Positions 33,815-44,988 of a stretch of 64,000 nt of DNA are shown piece by piece. Both the position numbers and the translations under genes were made by a program. Within the stretch, counting starts at the first letter, position 1, and each line of letters starts with the position of its first letter. Where the stretch lies: the NCBI GenBank assembly GCA_034770075.1, contig CM068380.1:82668112-82732111 (forward strand), in the 5' to 3' direction. The stretch comes from Aralia elata (lineage: Eukaryota > Streptophyta > Magnoliopsida > Apiales > Araliaceae). The notes under the pieces were generated by a model, which had not been told where the DNA came from, did not search any database, and was given only the letters and a program-made list of their open reading frames with translations.

Positions 33815-36037
33815 TAGGAAAAAAGAAAAAGAAACATAAATTCTCAAATGAATAGTTGGGAACAACAGAAAATTATATGCTGCTCAGAAAAAAAGTAATT
33901 TACAAAATAATAATATCGCTCTGCAATATTGAGCTATATATAAAAACGTCCCGACTCTATTATCATGGCTAAAAATTTTCTCTTAACATGACGATGTTTG
34001 CAAATTTAACTTCAAACATGAGCAGACATCAGCTATCCAGTCAACCAGGACTTATATTGTTGTTCCATGTTTACTTTAGAAATAATAAATTTTTAGTTTA
34101 GTTGTGGTAGCATAACATAATGAAATTATAATATTAAATTTGAGGGTATTATGTCATTTTATACTACTACGTACTAATAATAAAAAGAAGACAAATGAGA
34201 TTTTTTTGTGGAATAGAGGAATATTTAGTACACATTAGTTTCCACAAAGAGACTCAGTTATTGTATGTTTCTGGATATTTAAGAAGGTATCATTAGCATA
34301 TTGGGATGCCTTGATATTTATGCAGATATAATAAGCAATATAACTTTCGCATGCAGAAACAACCATATACTAAAAGAAATACATTTATCTAAGAAAGCTG
34401 ATCACTAATTAATCCATGAAACAGTTTGAAATGCATGGATTTGTTACAGCTCTATGATCTAATATACAGTTTGATTTACATTTTGCAAATGTTTACCGTC
34501 CACAATTATTTGACCTAATTAGAGAAAATCCTGATGCCAACAGGATCTTTTCTCTTCCCTTTCTTCACATAAACCAGTAATTTGTGTTGTCACATAAAGA
34601 AAGATGTTTCTGCCTATACACATTTGCAAGTCAAAAAACCACTGTCCACTCTTTAGTAAAATTAAAGAAAGTTTTCAACTAAATTATGATTGCGATGTAT
34701 GTGTATACATGAGATAGGTAGAAATAATTAAGAAGGGTGTCATTTTAATTTATTCTATCAAATCGCACACACTTTTATATACATTGGTCGTAATTCAATC
34801 GTCAAATATTTGTCGACATGTATATCATTTTTCAAATTAAATATACACTGGGATCATATATATTTTTGTTCTTTTTCTTCATATTAATTCAAGTTACGAG
34901 TCATTTTCAAGCTTTTAATTACTAGCTATAAACTTTTTATCAAACTGATCATTAATTAATAATAAGGTTCTCCAACTTCACAAATGGGATTTCATTCCTA
35001 AATTATTATAAAGTGTACCCTGTGAATTCCTTCTATTGAAGTTTCTTGTTATTAAGTTGTAGATAGAAGAATGAAATCTTATCTTAGTGGGGCTAATTTG
35101 GTGTCAAAACAAGCACAATGTAACCTAGTTTTGCAAGATATATAGATTGGAAGAACAACTATAAGAACAGGTGGAGGAAATTCTTAGCCAGTCAATTCAT
35201 TCAACCAGAAGGAAATTGACCAAATATTTAGCATTTTGGCAGGTACTGCTTTATATATTAGATCCATTGAATCAGATCTATTGGTTTAGTCAAATAGCTT
35301 TTAATATTGGTAAGATAACTAAAGTCCCATAACGGACATATCACGCCTTTCGATTCGATCTACAACCCCAAGGGCTACTTGATTTATTACTAATTGATTT
35401 TGAGTTTAATACTTATTACTAATTGGTTTCAAGTTGAATGCTTCAATGTGATATCGGAGTAGGCAATTTCACTAAGCTGAAATTATAAGAGAAGCCGAAC
35501 TTCCAGAATAGGCGAAGAAGTTTTAGATGCAAATCCAATTGAATATATAGTTAGCAGCAAAATAATGCTTAAGGCCATCCTTTTCATTGTCAGTCAACCT
35601 TCTACAACATATACATACAATACAGATACACGAATATTTTCAATTTATTCAGTAGAAAATATTAAAGCTATTGCTATATTAATTTGTATCAAAATTTAGC
35701 TTTAGAAAATATGGAAATTGTTGCATAAAATGGAAGTTTGTTTCAAATTATGCTTGAGTTCCGTCTCAAGACAATAGGCAGTAGTCAAGGTAACAGAAAT
35801 AACCTAGCAAAAATTTAAAAATAAAATCAATACGGGAGCACAAACAAACAGTAGTAATATTATAGCAGATGAGCAAATTTTCAAATATTCAAACTTAGAT
35901 GATTAATTCAAGAGAAATTCGAAAAAGATCTATACGTACGTACGAGGTTCCAAGAAAAAAACTTTATTCATGATTTGGAAAAGAAGGGAATTATAGCAAA
36001 CTTACATTGCACCCAAAAATTCTCATCAGAAAACAAA
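33815..36037. other. AT-rich intergenic DNA downstream of the TCP gene
   Basis: No gene recognised. A decayed, repeat-like stretch lies near 35320-35520 ('ttattactaattgattttga' occurs twice in similar form). The right end is the likely TCP 3' UTR. Confidence 0.3.
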
Positions 36038-37190
36038 TTAATCTTGATTCATGATCTGATAGTTGTATATCTCCCGCAGTTTGCTGCAGTTCTGAAAATC
36101 TGCAAATTTATAAAAAAAAAGTAAAAGTCAATATATGAAAGTCAGGCTGTGAATTGAGCAAGCTACTCATTTGGTATTGGACAATACCTGCTGTTGATTG
36201 ATTCACTTGCGTAAAACTGTTACTAATGTCCCAATTTTCAGTAACATGAGGAGAATTTGAAGATACATGCTTTGAATTTGAAAGGTTTTGCAGATAATTT
36301 GTACCGAAGTTCTGGGATTGCTTCAACTTCCTTTTGATCATAAAGGATTCCGTGATAGTTTGAGTGAATTGATCAGTATCCACATTGGAGTAGGGGACCA
36401 TGTTAGTGTTATGGCAGCTCATTTGATTCCAAGTGGTTGACAGGTGTGGTTGGATTGGGGGAACAAGATCAGGATGTAATTCATTTGATTCATTGAGCTT
36501 TCTAGTCGACATTTTCTCTTTAGTTCTTTCTCTTGCTCTTTCTCTAGCCTTAGCCCTCATCTCTCTTGCAAAAGCAGGAAAAGTGGGATTTTTTTGTTGT
36601 TGCCTTGTGATCCTCGTCTCTTTTGTACTACTCATAAGTGGCTTATTCCTCTTCAAGTGTCTTGTGTCTCCAATTTCAGCAGCTTCTTCATGATCAGCAG
36701 TGGTGGAGCTAATCAAGGGTTTTATGTTTACAAGCTCATCAATGGCTGACTTTGACTTGGTAAGGAGCCAATCAAGGGTTTTACTAGCTTTGTCGAAACC
36801 AAGAGCGTCTTGAAGATCGAAGAACTTGCGTGCAATCTGGATGGACAATCTTACTCTCCGATCTCTAGGACCTTGAGCCGTAATGATTTTTCTATGCCTA
36901 TCTTTGTTCAAATGATCAGCGGCTGGTATCTTGATCAATTTCCTAGCAGGAAGTAAATTGATCAAAAAAGGATCCGAATTAAGATTCTCATTCATCATTT
37001 GAATATCCTGCTGGATAAAACAAGTATTACTCGCCAAAGCCGGAGGAGCACTAATCGCAGCTGGAAAGAAGTCATGACCAGCTGTGGTCAGATCTAGATC
37101 ATGTTGTTGATAGTGGTTCAAAAAGAAAGGAAGAGGAGGAGGAGGAGGAAATGGAATAGCATTATTGATGATGCCGCTGGAGAAAAACAT
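36038..37190 (-). CDS. CYCLOIDEA/TB1-type TCP transcription factor, 2 exons
   Basis: Exon 1 is 37190-36167 and a proposed exon 2 is 36099-36038, separated by a 67-bp GT-AG intron, giving 361 residues. The TCP basic-helix-loop-helix domain spans about 96-154 (KDRHRKIITAQGPRDRRVRL, KFFDLQDALGFDKASKTLDW). An Arg-rich R domain (REMRAKARERARERTKEKM) lies at about 209-227. TCP plus R domain places it in class II CYC/TB1. The Glu-Cys-Glu motif of many members is not visible between the two domains. Family knowledge: these nuclear DNA-binding proteins control axillary branching and floral symmetry. Without splicing, the frame reads on to 360 codons ending in FHILTFTFFL. The spliced tail (NCSKLREIYNYQ) looks more like known CYC ends. 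Confidence 0.93.
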
Positions 37191-37282
37191 TTCTGGGTTG
37201 GCAATTAACTGGAGTAATTTCCGGTGCCCAAACCCTAGTGAGCTAGGTCAGTTAACAAAAGTGGTATTGATTTTTGAGGAAA

Positions 37283-37293
37283 TTATATATATA
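37283..37293 (-). promoter_or_regulatory. Candidate TATA box of the TCP gene
   Basis: On the minus strand the sequence reads tatatatataa, about 93 bases before the start codon. A second TATA-like stretch farther up (about 38237-38245) is an alternative that would imply a long 5' UTR or a 5' UTR intron. Confidence 0.5.
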
Positions 37294-37412
37294 GAGCCCT
37301 TAGGTTCCTACATCCTATGGGTCCATAATCTTGATTTTGAACAATAAATGAGGATGAATAGATGGATGATGTAGATAATTAATTTGATGGGCCAGTGGAA
37401 GAGGGAAAAGGA

Positions 37413-37815
37413 GGAACAGGATCCTCTCCATTTCATTTGAAATGGAGTCTCCATTTCAACTCATTTCACCAAATATTAGATCATAATAATTTGGTTAGTA
37501 ATGATCCAAATATGTTAATAGATAGTTAATGATATTAAGATCTAATTCTAAAAAAAAAAAAAAAAAAGCAATCCGACATTTTTTCACCGTTAAAAGTCTA
37601 AAAAAAATTTCACCATTGATTTCCTAAGTATTTCAACGGTGAAAAATCTTTTAGACTTTTAATGGTGAAAAAATGTCGGATTGCTTTTTTTTTTTAGGTT
37701 TGATCTAATATCATTAACTATCTATTAACATATTTGGATCATTACTAATCAAATTATTATGATCTAATATTTAGTAAAATGGGGTGAAATGGTGAAATGG
37801 AGAGGATCCTATTCC
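37413..37815. mobile_element. Foldback (long inverted repeat) element in the TCP promoter
   Basis: Two arms of nearly 200 bp each are almost perfect reverse complements around a short centre near 37620. The outer ends are ggaacaggatcctctccatt and, in reverse complement, ggaataggatcctctccatt; the inner arms contain 'gcaatccgacattttttcac'. Possible flanking duplication is gaaaag (37405-37410 and 37816-37821), though with two unexplained bases on the left. No coding capacity. It lies about 120 bp upstream of the proposed TATA box. Confidence 0.85.
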
Positions 37816-39731
37816 GAAAAGAAAAAAGGGGTGGATATGAACTGAAAAGCAGGTTTTGTGTTTATTGAAGGCCATTAAAACTGCTTCTTTTATTTGTCTG
37901 TTTTTTTCCCTTGTTCTAGCTAGGGCACAATTAAACAGTTATAGAGATAGAGAAAGAGGCAAGTGGGTGTACATGTGATTGGATCGAACAATATATATAG
38001 AAACATAACAGATCAAAAGCAGATTTCTATTATTGAAGGCCGGTCGTAACCCTAATTTAAATGGAAATGTATACACATATTTATATAGCTATATAAGTGG
38101 GCAAAAGGGAATTATGGGTTGATGTATCAAAAAATATTCCAAATATATATACACAGACATAGGAAAGGAAATGAAATGAGAGGCTATGGTTACCTTTGCA
38201 GGAGCAGGGTTTCTTTTTCCTTCAATATCTAGGGTTTATATATAACAGCTAGGTTATTTATTTATTTTTATTTTTGATTTTTGTAAACTAAGTCCGTGAG
38301 TTTAATTATATGTCTCTCACTGTCCTGTGCATGTTGCATAAAACAGGCTGCAAGTATATCACAAATTCCGGAGGAGCCTACACTTACGTACCTCTTTTTA
38401 TTAAAGTAAAAGGCTAAAAAATAATCCTTTTCCTTTTTCACTGCCTTCACTGTAGCGCCTTCTTTCCAAAAGAAGAATTTGAATATATCATCTTCTGATA
38501 TAGCTCTCTCTCTCTCCCTCCCTCCCAACTCTCTCTAATACTGTAAACAAACTAGCAAGGTATATATACAGGTACGTACATATCTTTGTGTATATTTTGG
38601 AGTTTGATTTTGTGTTTTTTCTAGATCTCCATTTTGTATCTGAGTTAAATTTTACAGTTGAAACCCCCCTCCTTATTTATGTCTTCAATTTTCCTTCGCT
38701 TTTGTCCACCCTTTAATGGATTTGCCATTTTCAACACCATTTTCAAAAACCCTAATTTTGTAAGCCATCATGATCATCTGTTCCATATTATGGTGTTAAT
38801 AATTACATGTGAAAAACGCCATGTTAACGCTTGATTCTGTCCGCGCGTCCAATCAACTCATTGGACGTGTACCTGCACAAAAGTCCCAACGGCTTGAGCC
38901 GTTTGTGGACTTCTCCGGTGTAAGAGTAAGTGATAGGTTCAAGATATGTCAACAATGGAGCTCAAATATTTAGTAGGGTAAAATATGTCATACATTGACT
39001 TCATTGTTCTTTGGGTATTTATAGGATTCACTTGGCTACTCCAATTAGGAGTGTTCTACCTAGAATCCTTATTGGACCCGGATCCCATTATTGTGATCCA
39101 ATGGGAGTATTAACCGGTAAGGAACCACAAGGGTTTAGAACTTTTACCCAAGCCTTTTCGGACTAGGAAGTCCTCTTGTAACTAACCGAACATGATGGGC
39201 CTTTGGGCCGAGCTCAATATGAGGAGCCCGATCAGGCCCGTGAGAATATATCTGAACACGTCAATATGTAACACACACACACACACATATATATATATGT
39301 TGCCTCTTGAATTCTACAATCTAGGTAATTAGAGTATTTAATTACTGGTACCGCACTTTCTTTGGGGACATGAAAATGAAGCTGGATAAGATTGATGTTG
39401 ACCAAAATGACAAGGTTTGTTATATCTCATGGGGAAAAGGTGGTAGGCAGTACCAATTTAATTAATGGTGCAACTGCAGACACTATTACTCATTCCTTCC
39501 ATTTTTACTTCTCATAATTTAAAAATATATATATGTTTATTGTGAAAAAAATTAAATTTATCTCTAAATTATTTTATCATCATATTTTTTGTTTTAATTA
39601 ATTTTCTAACTCTTTATTTCTCTTTTTTGAAATAATAAAATTAAAGAGAGAGGAGAAAAAAGGAAGGTAATTGTGCTTTCAATATCAAAATTTGTAGTGG
39701 TACTTTTTTTAATGTACGTCATATTATTTTC
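37816..39731. other. Distal TCP upstream region with a GC-richer repeat fragment
   Basis: Bases 38831-39260 are distinctly GC-richer than the surroundings and read like a decayed LTR or transposon fragment ('tgggcctttgggccgagctc', 'cgatcaggcccg'). A CA/TA microsatellite lies near 39270-39298. No gene is supported. An 86-codon frame at 38268-38528 (minus) was judged to be chance. Confidence 0.35.
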
Positions 39732-40294
39732 TGTTGGAATATTGGTTAAAATTAAATAATAAAATGGTGGAGAGTAATGAGGGAGGTAGGTGTGGGCACA
39801 TAGAATGGGTGTTCTCTCATTAGTTGCATGTGATGGGTTTATTCCAAGTGTGTGTACTAGCGCATGAAACTTTCTAAGTTGATGTGCTATCACACCAAAC
39901 TTTCTATGTTGGTGTGCTAATGGAGAGGAAAGCATTGCCTATAAATATTTGCCTTATTGTAAACCAAAGAATTATCCTAGGGGAGTAGGATCCCATTCGG
40001 GAGAGGGTGGAGAGGGATCAATCCAAAGGAAGAAAGATAAGAGTTAGAGAGTTTTAGTGAGAGGAAATTCTCTTGGGAAGAATTTTTTTTTTTGAGTAGA
40101 CGTGAGAAAATTTCTGAGAGTGTGAGTGATTGTAATATTATTCACATAGTAAATTTTCTCTGGTTGTCTTTGGCAACGAAAGTGATTTTTCTCCGGTTTT
40201 AGAGTTTCCACTATAATTCTTATGTTATGTGATTGTGTTGTAAAAATTTTAATTTCTTATTTCTCCATATCATGAGACATTGTAATTCTAAACA
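39732..40294 (+). repeat. 5' LTR of the deleted retrotransposon
   Basis: 563 bp, starting TGTTGGAATATTGG. It differs from the 3' LTR by scattered substitutions and small indels, so the insertion is not very recent. A TATA-like 'tataaatattt' lies near 39939. Confidence 0.93.
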
Positions 40295-40296
40295 AT

Positions 40297-40308
40297 TGGT
40301 ATCAGAGC
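40297..40308 (+). promoter_or_regulatory. Primer-binding site (initiator tRNA-Met type)
   Basis: TGGTATCAGAGC, two bases after the 5' LTR, is complementary to the 3' end of plant initiator tRNA-Met, the usual minus-strand primer of Copia elements. Confidence 0.93.
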
Positions 40309-40667
40309 TTTTGGCTCACGCCGTTGGTGTCTCCAACGAGTATGATCTGTTTAAAAAAAAATGTCTGGCATGAAAATCGATATAGAAAAATTCGACGGGA
40401 GAATTATTTTTTGGTTTGTGGCAAAGTCAAGTTAAAGATGTGATAATACAATCTATGTTACACAAGGTGTTTGAACATCCTCATAACATGCCGCTAGTAT
40501 CCAAAGTTTTCATGAAAGAGGATGTATTACCACAAGCGGGTTTTTTGCACATGAGCATTGGTTGGCATTGATGCAAGGTGTGTAGTGATGTCGATGGCTA
40601 ATGTACTTCCGGAAAAATCAACGTGAAAGTAACACCATAATTGTTCAGCAAGGTTGTTCGACATGAA

Positions 40668-41805
40668 ATCTTAGAATGTTTTATTCTGAGTGTATGTGTA
40701 CTCTTTATGGTGGAGTATGATAATTCTCTATACTGAGAATTATGACTGTTGGTAGAGGTGTTTAAAACATTCAGTTTTTTCGGTTTTTTACCGAACCGGT
40801 TGATACCGGTACCGATTTTTTTTGGTATTTTAATATTTTTCGGTATCGGTAGCGGTATATAAGGAATTTTCTGAATTCGGTAAAAACCGAAATACCGAAA
40901 ATACCAAAATTTCAAACAATTGGGATCATGTTGATGCACTTGAATATATTACTCCTATTTTCCTTGTTGATACTATTTTAGGACATATCATGAAATGTCA
41001 GTTATCTAGTTGTGTGTTAAGCTTGTATACTTTTTGTCTTTTTTATACCTAATTGAATATGTTTTAAGCAATAATATTGATAAACAATAATTTATTACAT
41101 TTGGACAAGAACATACATATTGATGATGTACGATAAAAAATTAATAAGAAGGAAATAATATAATTTTTTAAAATAAAAATAATATTGAATAAATAAATAT
41201 TATTTTACTTTGATATTTATAATCAATAATTTTGAGAGACGTATATATATTGTCAATTATTATAAAAACGTATTCTTATAGTTTTTTTTTGGGTTATATA
41301 AACTTCAGTCATAATTAATAATGACTAATATTTCATTATTTTTCAAAGAATCAACTTCATTCCAGGTGTTATACTTCATAAGAACTCCATATTTTCCTTT
41401 AATAAATTAAATAGAAGGAGCAAATATTTTCATATATTTAAGTATTATTATAAAAAATTATTTAATTATTATTAATAATTATATATATTACAATGCGGTA
41501 TAACCGAAAACCGAACCGAAAAAATCGGTACCGATTTTGTACCGAACCGGTATCGAAACCGGTAATTCGGTACTGGTACCGGTAATTCGGTACTGGTACC
41601 GGTTCTTATTTTTTCGGTACTTTCAGATCGGTATCGGTTCGGTATTTTCGGTTCCGGTACAATTTTTTACCGATGAGCACCCCTAACTGTTGGTGATAGT
41701 GATAGCGGAAGGTATGAAAAATCTTAGAATGGTTGATTCTGAGTAGAGGTGTACTCTTTATGGTGGAGTATGATAATTCTCTATACCGAGAATTATGACT
41801 GTTGG
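40668..41805 (+). repeat. About 85-bp direct repeat flanking the nested hAT element
   Basis: Bases near 40668-40752 and 41722-41805 share 'tactctttatggtggagtat' and 'gagaattatgactgttgg' in the same order. The repeat belongs to the retrotransposon interior. The hAT inserted directly after its first copy. Confidence 0.8.
40753..41685. mobile_element. hAT-like element nested in the LTR retrotransposon
   Basis: Perfect 8-bp duplication actgttgg (40745-40752 and 41686-41693) defines both ends, the hallmark of hAT insertion. The ends are tagaggtg and, in reverse complement, taggggtg. Sub-terminal DNA is full of 'ccgaaccgg / ggtaccg' repeats. The 933 bp contain no transposase frame. Confidence 0.93.
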
Positions 41806-41848
41806 TGAAGACGTACGGTGATTATTTTATTTTAACCAAGGTGGAGTT

Positions 41849-42411
41849 TGTTGGAATATTGGTTAAAATTAAATAATGAAATGGTGGAGAGTAATGAGGG
41901 AGGTAGGTGTGGGCACATAAAATGAGTGTTCTCTCATTAGTTGCATGTGATGAGTTTATTCCAAGTGTGTGTGTTAGCGCATGAAACTTTCTAAGTTGGT
42001 GTGCTAACACACCAAACTTTCTATGTTGATGTGCTAATGGAGAGGAAAGTATTGCCTATAAATACTTGCCTTATTGTAAACCAAAGGATTATCCTAAGGG
42101 AGTAGGATCCCATTCGGGAGAGGGTGGAGAGGGATCAATCCAAAGGAAGAAAGATAAGAGTTAGAGAGTTTTAGTGAGAGAAAATTCTTTTGGGAAGAAT
42201 TATCTTTTTTGAGTAGATGTGAGGAAATTTCTGAGAGTGTGAGTGGTTGTAATATTATTTACATAGTAAATTTTCTCTGATTGTCTTTGGCAACGAAAGT
42301 GGTTTTTTCTCCGGTTTTGGAGTTTCCATTATAATTCTTGTATTGTGTGATTGTGTCGTAAATTTTCAATTTCTTATTTCTCCATATCGTGAGACGTTGT
42401 AATTCCTAACA
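41849..42411 (+). repeat. 3' LTR of the deleted retrotransposon
   Basis: 563 bp, partner of 39732-40294, ending 'cctaaca' before the TTTTC duplication. Confidence 0.93.
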
Positions 42412-42970
42412 TTTTCAATATCATGTTGTATGTCAAAGTAAATGTATGTCATGTTGTTTTCAATTTATAACTCCTTAATTTGGTCATGAATCCTGCTTAA
42501 TTAAGTTTAGGTTAACTTTAAATCAGTACGTCATCCCACCAGTTTTATGAGCAAAAACTATAGCATAAAACCCTCAAATCTCTTAATTTCACTCAATATA
42601 AGTCATTGCTTATGATCTTGAGCCACTAATTAAGCCCAGTAAACAAAGCTGTATAAGCTTCAGAATCTCCACTGATCAGTGCAATTGGGAAAATGTGCCA
42701 AGCTATATATCGACAGGATTATTAATTAATGACAAATGATCCATACTTCTTGTAGTGTCTTGGTTTAGGGCCCTCATTTGGTGGTTGCTTTATGGTCGCA
42801 ATATTGTACCCAAATATACAAATAATTAATACAGTCCTATCTGTCTGGCAAAAGTCTATCCAATCAGCCCAAAGGACAAATCAAAGGTCATTGATCCATT
42901 ACTTGTTCACGACCATGCTTATGCAAGTTGTGGTCTTCATGTGATTAAACTTTCTATTTGTTCTGTTTTA
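42412..42970. other. AT-rich intergenic DNA
   Basis: No recognisable gene or repeat. Confidence 0.35.
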
Positions 42971-43218
42971 CTCCCTCTGTCCCCGGTTTTGATTTTTTAA
43001 AATCAAATTGATCATTTTTAAAACTATTTTTTTTTTACTATTTTTGCTAAAATATAAGTGAAGAAATTATAACCAAAAGAAAGTATATACAATTTATTAC
43101 TAACCCCAATTTTTATAATTTTAGAAATATATTTATATATGCTTAATTATTAATTCTAAAAATAGTCAATTTGACTTAAAAAAGTCAAAACTGAGTAATT
43201 AATTTAGAACGTAGGGAC
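42971..43218. mobile_element. Stowaway-like MITE
   Basis: Left end ctccctctgtccccggtttt preceded by TA. Right end in reverse complement gtccctacgttc followed by TA. Inner arms 'gattttttaaaatcaaattg' and 'caatttgacttaaaaaagtc' are complementary. About 248 bp, non-coding. Confidence 0.6.
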
Positions 43219-43663
43219 TAATTACAATCAGCATCGTTTGATATTAATGGGAAGTTAAAGGTACACGTCTCCGTCTTTCTATGGGCTGCTTGGATAGTTA
43301 GTTATTAGATGGGAATAGTTGTGGATGGCGATTATGCATTCCCTCCATCTCTTCTCAGTCTCTCTTCACTATACTGGGGTCGATTTTATTTTAATTATTT
43401 AAATAATATTAAGTAATAATTAGTTTGTAACATTTTTTTGAGTATATAGTAATATCTTTATAACAAAAAAATAATTAAATAACCAAAATGAAAATTAATC
43501 GACTCCAAGTACAGTGACCAAAATATTAATTAACCCTTCACGTAATAGATATCCACCTGCCACATATTCAAGTACCTCACATAACAGATGTTAAATGTTA
43601 GTCTATTCATCACTTCTGTCAATTTTTTAGACGAAATGCATTACTAGTTTATAACATTTTTTA

Positions 43664-44286
43664 AGGGTTTTCTTAACATGTGCCCTAAGGGAACATGCTA
43701 AGCACGGAAAACAAGAGATGTGGTCCACTAAATATTATTTGTTTATGCATTTGCACTGAATTCAATGCATAAAAAAATGGAGTAATATGTTAGTGGACCC
43801 ATGCATTGAATTCAGTACAAATGCATAAACAAATACTCCCTCTGTTCCTAAAAGATTGTCGTTTAAGGTTAATTCACGCACATTAAGGAATGCAACTACT
43901 CCTTATGAAAAATACTATATTACCCTTGTTTTAATTATCTCAACTAATTATTAACTTTGTAGATTCCAAAAAGGAGTATACTACCAACCATGAGATTATG
44001 AAGAAGAAGTATTGGGAAGGGAAGAGATTTGTAAAGACATTTCAATAACCAAGAAGAGTTTTGTTTTTTTTGAGAAAAATTATTAAGTAAGAGAACTTTA
44101 AATAAGGGTAAAGTTGAAAAAAATTACTCTATTTGTATTGATAAACTCAAAACGTCAATCTTTTTGGAACAAAATGTACTTCCTAAAACGACAATCTTTT
44201 AGGAACAGAGGGAGTAATATTTAGTGGACCTCATTTCTTGTTTTTCGTGCTTAGCATGTTTCCTTAGGACACATGTTAGGAGGACC
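43664..44286. mobile_element. TIR element interrupted by a Stowaway MITE
   Basis: Outer arms are inverted repeats: left 'aacatgtgccctaagggaac' and 'atgctaagcacg', right in reverse complement 'aacatgtgtcctaaggaaac' and 'atgctaagcacg', continuing to 'ggtccactaaatatta'. Flanks share 'attttttta'-like 8-9 bp, suggesting hAT or Mutator class. The Stowaway at 43836-44214 splits its right arm. Confidence 0.75.
43836..44214. mobile_element. Stowaway MITE nested in the 43664-44286 element
   Basis: Perfect terminal inverted repeats of about 20 bp (ctccctctgttcctaaaaga on both strands), extending into 'ttgtcgttt', and a TA duplication at 43834-43835 and 44215-44216. 379 bp, non-coding. Confidence 0.9.
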
Positions 44287-44988
44287 ATTTTTTTAATATA
44301 GTAATGTCTTTGTAACAAAAAAAAATTAAGTAATCAAAATGAAAATCGACCCTTAGTATAATAACCAAAACATCAATTAACCCTATAACACATAATGGCT
44401 ACAAGAGAACCTTATATTACCATCAGATCTAACACCATTCACTAAAAGATCTCAAGATTAAAAAATAAATTTTCCTACCACAACATTGTGTTGCAGAGGA
44501 GAGATGACTATCTCAATATTGTTACGGACAACTACATGTGTTTTTAGACCGTGACACCAAATTTTACAATGAATGATAGAAGATTCGGTGATCATATATA
44601 TATATATATAAATATGCACACGCATATATCTATCTATCTACTGTATGAAATTAAGACTATATTAGTATAAGCTTAACTGGTTAATGAATACATTTTGGGA
44701 ACCTATTATATATTCCATATTTCATTGGTTGTTTTATATTACCAAAATATGCTCTATTTAACCGTATAACGAATCGAAAATACTGTAGAGTGTACTTATC
44801 ATCCCCCCAAATTTTCCCCGAGTATTTACCCAAGATTGATCAAAGCAGTAATTATATACACCCCTCCCGGAAATGAGTCCTCCTAAGTATACCTTTTCAT
44901 CTTTACTGATTAAGGTTTAAATTAATTAATTATCTATGACAAACTTAAACTTGCTTCTTAAATTTAATTTTTTTATATCTGAAATTCT
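44287..44988. other. AT-rich intergenic DNA
   Basis: A TA microsatellite lies near 44597-44612. Nothing else recognised. Confidence 0.35.

Larger units (their letters stand above)
39732..42411 (+). mobile_element. Deleted Copia-like LTR retrotransposon with intact ends
   Basis: Two 563-bp LTRs (39732-40294 and 41849-42411) both start TGTTGG and end in ACA. The 5-bp target-site duplication TTTTC is perfect (39727-39731 and 42412-42416). A primer-binding site TGGTATCAGAGC follows the 5' LTR, and a purine-rich stretch 'aaggtggag' precedes the 3' LTR. The interior keeps only a damaged gag start (from about 40361, with frame damage). Protease, integrase, reverse transcriptase and RNase H are absent, so the copy is non-autonomous. 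A hAT element is nested inside. Confidence 0.95.

Noticed and set aside
38268..38528. 86-codon minus-strand frame upstream of the TCP gene
   Set aside because: The N-terminal part is coded by a GA microsatellite and nothing matches a family. It might be a 5' leader of the TCP gene, but this cannot be shown.
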